Source: Taenia hydatigena | Lineage: Eukaryota; Platyhelminthes; Cestoda; Cyclophyllidea; Taeniidae | DNA: 64,000 nucleotides | Direction of reading: 5' to 3' | Assembly: GCA_036345935.2 (NCBI GenBank) | Contig: JADWOT020001117.1 | Coordinates: 61,001 to 125,000, forward strand | Part shown: positions 58,701 through 64,000 of the stretch, piece after piece | Numbering within the stretch: position 1 is the first letter of the stretch | Layout: each line of letters starts with the position of its first letter | Position numbers and translations under genes: made by a program | The notes under the pieces: model-generated | Database searches by the model: none | Told to the model about the DNA's origin: nothing | What the model saw: the letters and a program-made list of their open reading frames with translations, nothing else

Positions 58701-61700
58701 GGTGCATATTCGTTTTGCCACTATAAAGTTTTATAAGCATTAGGAACCCGTATCGCATATTTACCGCACTAATTGCCCTCCGATTTGTCCTTGAGGACTT
58801 TTTGAATCTGCAACATTTACCTCAGAGAGGTTGCCAGTGGCATTACTGAGTTTTGCAAACGAAAATCATAATGTATGCCTCGCAAGTTATTACCAAGAAG
58901 TTTTCCTAGCCTATCTTAAAGCCGAACCTATCAAATTAGCAATTACGGTAATCATGCATCAAACATGCAGTGGGTAAGCGCGCACTTTCTCTCAAGAAGT
59001 AATTAATGGATAAGGTGTTTTTTTGGGATAAGATGCATTGTGCAGCGGTCGATCATTTGATCACAATCTGTTTAACTCTACCTCTCGATGTGCCCCACGA
59101 CAGCACTTAATCCTTGTGCTTAAAAACTTGGCGCGACTGCAATTTACCTAGCTGGCCCGAATAAATTTGAAAATTAAGAAGCGTGCCGTCTCGAATTACA
59201 TTAAACGGGTTCAAAGTGAGAAAATAAAGTCTTCAACGCTTCGGTTCAGTGTGTGCCACACTTAGACAAATAATAATGAAGACCTAGGTTGTGTATACTT
59301 TCGTAAAAGAAATCAAAGGCTCCTAGCTCTGTCTAGGTTAAGTTCTTTGCTCCACTATGGATCAGTATGGAATATTTTCGAAACTTTTTGGGATGTCTGC
59401 CATAGTTTAATGTTTGGATTTTTCCTTTCTAGCAAAAAGCAAATTAGGTCTAAACGTATTGCGTATTTGAGTGTTCAAAATGTTTCAAAAAATAGTTCAC
59501 ATTGATGACTTGGAATTAATGAGCAGGCGACTTTTTTACAAAATTAAGTCTACATATCTGATTCCGCAGTCTTAATAGGTGTGTAGACGAAGCGGAGCGT
59601 GTTTATAAGACAAGATTTGATTGAAAAACCAAAATTAGTCGAAGCAGATTAAGGAGAGTGACAAAATGTGATTGAGAGGAAGACAGTTTCAAAGCTGTGA
59701 AAAAGGCAGAAATTTGCAGCACTCACTTGCATCACATGCAGTATCACCTGTGAATGTAGCGTGGATGAATGAATTTGTGTATTTTAGTTGTAGTGGTAAA
59801 CAAAAGCCTTTCTTGTTGCTTTCCATGTGATTTTCCTGTGTTAATTAACAAACTTACGGGAGACAAAACATATAATCACCGAGAGGTACAGCAGCAATCT
59901 TCCAAAAGTGCAATTCTTTATCAGCGATTGCGACTCACATGAATGACATCTGCTTAGTCCAACTAGGGGCAAATTTTCAAATCTACGCTGTTTGTTTAAA
60001 CAGCCCGATTCAAGAGGTAGCCTTGGAGGGTCGCCTACCCTCCAAATCTGATTGGTTGATAATGAGGTAGAGACCTAATGTAGCCTGGTCGCCACTTCGA
60101 TGCTGCTGATCCACTCAACTCCAGCTTATTTTAAGTCAATTCTATGCAGAATTATAGCATGACCTTTTTGGTAGATAAATAGTGACGTTATGCGCCTCTG
60201 ACCCATAGTGTGTGTGCGAGAACCTCATCACTCCTTGGCTGGCCTATAAACGAATTACACTACTCATCTTTGAGTGTGATTGGCTATTTGCAAGGCTATG
60301 AGAGATAGCAAAGGGATGAGGAAAAATAACTCTATTTTGTTTAATGCACAAAGGAGCCAAATTTTCCAATGGAAAGATGAAAGCTTACCGGTCATCTGTG
60401 TAGCATATAGATCATATACAAGGATTATTAGTGCACAGAGCGAGTCGCGAACGCCGTGCTCAATCTTACTGCCCTCTTGCAGAAGCTGAAGACCCACTTC
60501 CTAGAAGAAAGAAGAGTCAGAGAACGGGAAAAAATATTTAGAGCTCAGATTGATTGACTCCTATAACTTAAAATTGCTAACTTGTTTGCTCTCAGCGTCA
60601 CAAACATGTGACACCTACTTCATCTCGTCGTCCCCGTTTTTTGCATCCAATCAAAAAAAGTTAATCAAGTTTAAGTAGTAAAAGCAGTAGAAATGCCACA
60701 TTGGAGCAATGAAGTGCCCATTTGTCGGAGGGGACTGATTTTCCTTTGGAAGAGATTCTGGTGTCTATTGTACTAACCGCCAATCCTAGCCAGGATTCAT
60801 TTGCCTTTTATGCCAAGATTTTAAGTAAATTGACTCAATGTGTGGGAGAGTTTACCTTTTTCCCAGAAAATCCAACTATTTCCAACAGAGAAAGGACCTT
60901 AGAGGGAAGCAAGGAGAGGAGCTGAAATAAAAAGGGAAAAAATTTCTCATCTTCACTACAGGTTTGAGGTGGCAGAACCTCATTATTTTTCCTCCTGGCG
61001 TTCGTAACTTACTTTAACTTAATTCAGAAAATGCACAAGGAACTTTTTTATTTCCAACTTATTTGGTCCATTGTCTACTAATGTGATTAGTGATGACTTG
61101 GAAAGACAGGTTAGTCATTAAAAATCCCTAGTTTTGGAAATAAACTTGACAGAGTAAGGAGGAATTTAAGGAGGAAAATAGTCCCTAATGAAGGTAAAAA
61201 AGACAGAAAGGGACAAGTTATATGTCAGATGACAGGTGGTAAAGACTAACCAAATTGAAAGCTCCAACCCCCATTAGAACACCGCATTCAAAGGATGCAC
61301 GTGTGGGTCGCCGCTCCCAGTCCTTGTTCTTGTAGATCTTCCAACAGGTCCTAAAAAGCAAGACATTTGTTTTTCCAACTCTTTCTGACACCTTCAGGTG
61401 GATGAATGGGGGGGGGGGGAGATATCCAAACGCTTCAGTCAAGCCTGCACCACAGCCGCCTAATGTCTTGGAACACCTTGAATATGGCCTAAAGTGCAGT
61501 CACACAGGCAGAGAGCAAGCACTGCCTTCTGGGAGTGAAGTAGTGCGTGTCTTAGAGGCGTGGTTGTGTGAGCAGATGGTTTTAGAGCCGACAAATTGGT
61601 GATGTGTTCGTTTCTTGCCGCACGAGACTTTCAATCAGCACTCTGGATGGCGTCACAGCTCTTTCAAAGTTGACAAGGAATGACAGCTTCAAAAACCATC

Positions 61701-63270
61701 TCAGTCATCCATTTTTTGAGCCAATATTGGTTGACAGCTAAAGTAGAGCCGCTTTGTTAGACTCTCACACCGGATGGACACAGAGCCGACTACTTCAACG
61801 TGACACAACACGTCTTCCGCCCACCCCCGTCCTTGAGACAGCGCCTTCTTCAGGCCGTCCACATCCATGACTGGAGTGCCACGTCACCCCCCAATTTTCA
61901 TTTTTTTTCACTGGACAAGTCTCAACCGAACGCAAAAGAGGAAAAGCAAACTTACTTGTAGCATTTGTAGCATTCTCGTAGTTTGATGGAGCTCTTGATG
62001 AGGGTCACAAGTTTCTCGTCCTGCAACACAGCCAGAAACACCCATTGGAGGAGGCTCTCGGCGTAGCAGAGTTCAGCATGCGCTTCGTCTGTTAATGCAA
62101 GACATCAACGGTGATAAAATTCACTATTTAGTTTATTTTAGAATACTTCCAGAGTTTACACAAGAAGCTAAACAGAAGAGCTGTTTGAAGAAGGCATGAG
62201 AGAGGGTAAATGACTGCCAGATTGACTTCACATTTCTTGCCAATTACGTTGCGCCATGTGGCACAAACAACAAGTGCTTTCAGATGTGTAGAATTTGTAA
62301 CATTTGAAAGCACTACTGCGGGATTCAACTTTACTCTGTCCTACTTCAAGGTGCCAAAACGTGGAGTCAATAATCAGAGTCACCGTTGTAAGGCAGACAA
62401 ATGGATGAGTGGATGGATAGGTGGGAGAACGGATGGATGAGTACAAAATGAACACCGTATGGATGAATCTATAGATACTAGATGGATGGATGGACGGTTG
62501 TATGAGTGGAGGCAGAGATACTAGATGGATGGGTGCATACAGGATGGTCGGATGAATGGATGGAAAGATAGATGGATGGGTGGATGACTAGATGGGTGGA
62601 GGGAGCGATACTGGATGGTCGGATGGATACGTAGGTGGATAAAATACCAGATGGATGGATGAGTGGAAGGATAGCTACTAGATGGATGGCTATGGAATAA
62701 ACGGATGGATACGAGGTTGATGGATAAAATACCAGATGGATGGATGGATGGATAAATGGATGGATGGATGGATGGATGGATGGATGGGTGGATGGATAGA
62801 TGGATGGATGGATGGATGGATGGATAGATGGATGGATGGATGGATGGATGGATGGATGGATGGATGGATGGATGGATGGATGGATGGATGGATGGATGGA
62901 TGGATGGATGGGAGGAGGTATCGATACTAGATGTATGGATACTGGATAGATGGATGAATAGATGATTAGTTGGATGGATAAGTGAGTCAGGAGATGGATG
63001 AATGGATAGATGGTTAGATGGATGGAGGGGTTCAAAAAGGTTGGATATGCGATAAATGGACACGAGATTGATGAACAGACAGGTGGATAGATAGAGATCA
63101 GGATAGGTTGATAAACAAACCCTCTTACCATCCGTATAGGCTGCATAGAAGGCTGCTTTCGCCTTGTTTGTTGATTTGGCAAAGTTGTCAGCAAATTTAC
63201 CCTTCCTTCGCTTCTTCAGACATGCCTTCACGGCGTATTTAATGTGATTTGTCGCCTCCTCCAGATCACT
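55708..63270 (-). CDS. TTC39: Tetratricopeptide repeat protein 39 family (5' end missing)
   Basis: TTC39 proteins (yeast Iml2 relatives) are cytosolic TPR proteins linked in animals to lipid metabolism and trafficking. Minus-strand exons, 5' to 3': 63270-63129, 62088-61956, 61350-61251, 60921-60856, 60500-60389, 58071-57941, 57870-57779, 57685-57437, 57014-56897, 56531-56420, 56336-56219, 56138-56022, 55948-55708. They join in frame to 1731 nt (576 residues). Hallmarks in order: [171 protein letters not shown] and [18 protein letters not shown]. The last intron is 73 nt. The N-terminal 100 or so residues are missing or beyond the window. Member A, B or C is not resolved. Confidence 0.92.
58072..60388 (-). 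other. TTC39 intron containing repeat B
   Basis: 2.3 kb, AT-rich, with repeat B copy 3 on the opposite strand at 58331-58527. Nothing else is supported. Confidence 0.55.
58331..58527 (+). repeat. Dispersed repeat B, copy 3
   Basis: About 197 nt, closely matching the reverse complement of 23027-23215 and less closely 270-455. It begins near CAGTGACTGTAGTACTTTG and ends AGCCTCGGGACGCTACAG. The CAGTGAC at both ends (58331 and 58521) may be a short direct duplication at the insertion site. Confidence 0.65.
60597..60612. repeat. Palindrome GTCAC-N6-GTGAC, exact arms
   Basis: GTCAC-AAACAT-GTGAC, in the TTC39 intron 60501-60855. Confidence 0.7.
62400..63070 (+). repeat. (GGAT)n microsatellite in a TTC39 intron
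   Basis: About 670 nt of GGAT/ATGG units. The centre (about 62735-62912) is nearly perfect and the flanks are increasingly degenerate. It fills most of the 1.04-kb TTC39 intron 62089-63128. Long open frames over it on both strands (His/Pro/Ser/Ile or Met/Asp/Gly/Trp) come from the repeat and are not genes. Confidence 0.95.
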
Positions 63271-63473
63271 CTAAAGACAAAGGCAAGAAAACGCCTCCAT
63301 GTTAATCCCTTTATGCATAAAACATTTTAATCTGCGCTAGAGTAAAGACAACTTAGTTAGCGGGCAGTCCTAAAGCCCTCTTCAACTCCCCACTGAGGTG
63401 TCTTGACAAGAGCAACAAGGAGCTTGAAATCCACATTTTGAGTAGATTTAAAAAACTCACACGCACAACTCAC

Positions 63474-63527
63474 AATGACATCTGGTGGGCGTTGGTTCAC
63501 TGCCTCATTCTCTTCAATCTCATGACG
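63474..63527 (-). other. Candidate upstream exon of TTC39
   Basis: On the minus strand an open 54-nt segment reads RHEIEENEAVNQRPPDVI. It ends at a GTGAGT donor in phase 0, matching the phase-0 start of the exon at 63270. RPPDVI followed by SDLEEA resembles the PQDILLAGNxMKEA region of TTC39 proteins. The acceptor (CTAACAAG) lacks a good pyrimidine tract, so this stays a suggestion. Confidence 0.3.
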
Positions 63528-64000
63528 CTTGTTAGGTCTTAATTACGGCATGATTACCAACTACGAATCACGTCGCCTCTCTTCCTTAATGACGAGGCTT
63601 CTCAGGCTTGTCAGGTGATTCTGAGCCATGACTAACCACCACATTAGAGTGTAGAGGTGCTACAAAACCTCGCACCCCCCCCCCCCCACCCATCACCGTG
63701 ACCTCCGCCTCTGTCCCCCCACAAACCGCAAAATGAACTTCTAATTGACTTATGCGCAGATGCGGATTTACGGGAAGATAGGGACGCATTAGTTAGGCAT
63801 TAAATTTTACTCTTTCTCCTTGAAAAAGTTCTAATCAACTTAAAATGACTTTTTTTTAACTTTCACAGGACTAAATCCACTTCCTTGCGTGTGTGGCTCG
63901 GTGGAAGGCTATCGAGCACTCGGAGAGACGAAAGAAAGGAAGAAGGAGAGAAAGACAGAAAAACGTTCCACCAATCACACATAAATGTCTTCCTATGACG
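63528..64000. other. Right edge without a supported gene
   Basis: Contains a C-rich tract near 63678-63692 and an AG-rich tract near 63930-63970. The missing TTC39 5' exons may be here or beyond the edge; none is recognisable. Confidence 0.45.

Noticed and set aside
62478..63231. Minus-strand open frames of more than 230 codons rich in Ser-Ile-His-Pro
   Set aside because: They are translations of the GGAT microsatellite; every frame without a stop in such a repeat is open. Only the TTC39 exon at 63129-63270 within this span is real.
1..64000. tRNA, rRNA genes, CRISPR arrays or bacterial-type operons
   Set aside because: None was seen. The window is eukaryotic nuclear DNA with spliced genes.

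Overview
This is nuclear DNA from a flatworm, most likely a cyclophyllidean tapeworm. The genes are split by introns with clean GT-AG borders, and several introns are extremely short (31, 35, 41 and 73 nt), as is typical of tapeworm genes. Families such as CAP/venom-allergen-like proteins and decayed ATCC/GGAT tetranucleotide tracts fit that picture. The species cannot be fixed from the sequence alone. All exon models were built by hand from splice signals, reading phase and family resemblance, with no alignment run.

Layout, left to right: CHMP6 (ESCRT-III, +, 1076-2716); VPS36 (ESCRT-II, +, 3316-4717); NDUFB10 (complex I, +, 5426-6266); an unrecognised two-helix membrane protein (+, 8263-9241, 5' end unknown); about 6 kb with no gene I can support; an XK-related (XKR) membrane protein (+, 16782-18894, 5' exons unresolved); a small secreted EGF-like protein (+, 20874-21239); a mitochondrial glutamate carrier of the SLC25A22/A18 type (+, eight exons, 23932-30108); a single-exon CAP-domain protein with a hydrophobic C-terminus (+, 31926-32648); a giant 30-exon gene (+, 36516-54989); and, tail to tail with it, a TTC39-family TPR gene on the minus strand (63270 down to 55708, 5' end missing or beyond the window).

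The most striking element is the giant gene. Thirty exons join in frame to exactly 6528 nt (2175 residues). The protein reads: signal peptide, two kringle domains, about seven tandem modules that I assign to the ApeC (apextrin C-terminal) family, two to three EGF-like repeats, a FAS1-like domain, one transmembrane helix and a short basic tail. Most exon joints in the kringle/ApeC part are phase 1, as expected for a protein grown by module duplication. I know of no described protein with this architecture. It looks like a surface receptor or adhesion molecule of the parasite. ApeC domains in other invertebrates have been linked to recognition of bacterial wall components, so microbe sensing is a reasonable but untested idea.

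Non-coding structure: a 16-bp palindrome (GTCAC-N6-GTGAC) occurs exactly four times and in three degraded copies, always outside exons, with four of the seven inside introns of the giant gene. Two dispersed repeat families have three copies each. A long GGAT microsatellite sits in a TTC39 intron. The genes do not form an operon; adjacency of two ESCRT genes is the only obvious functional pairing.
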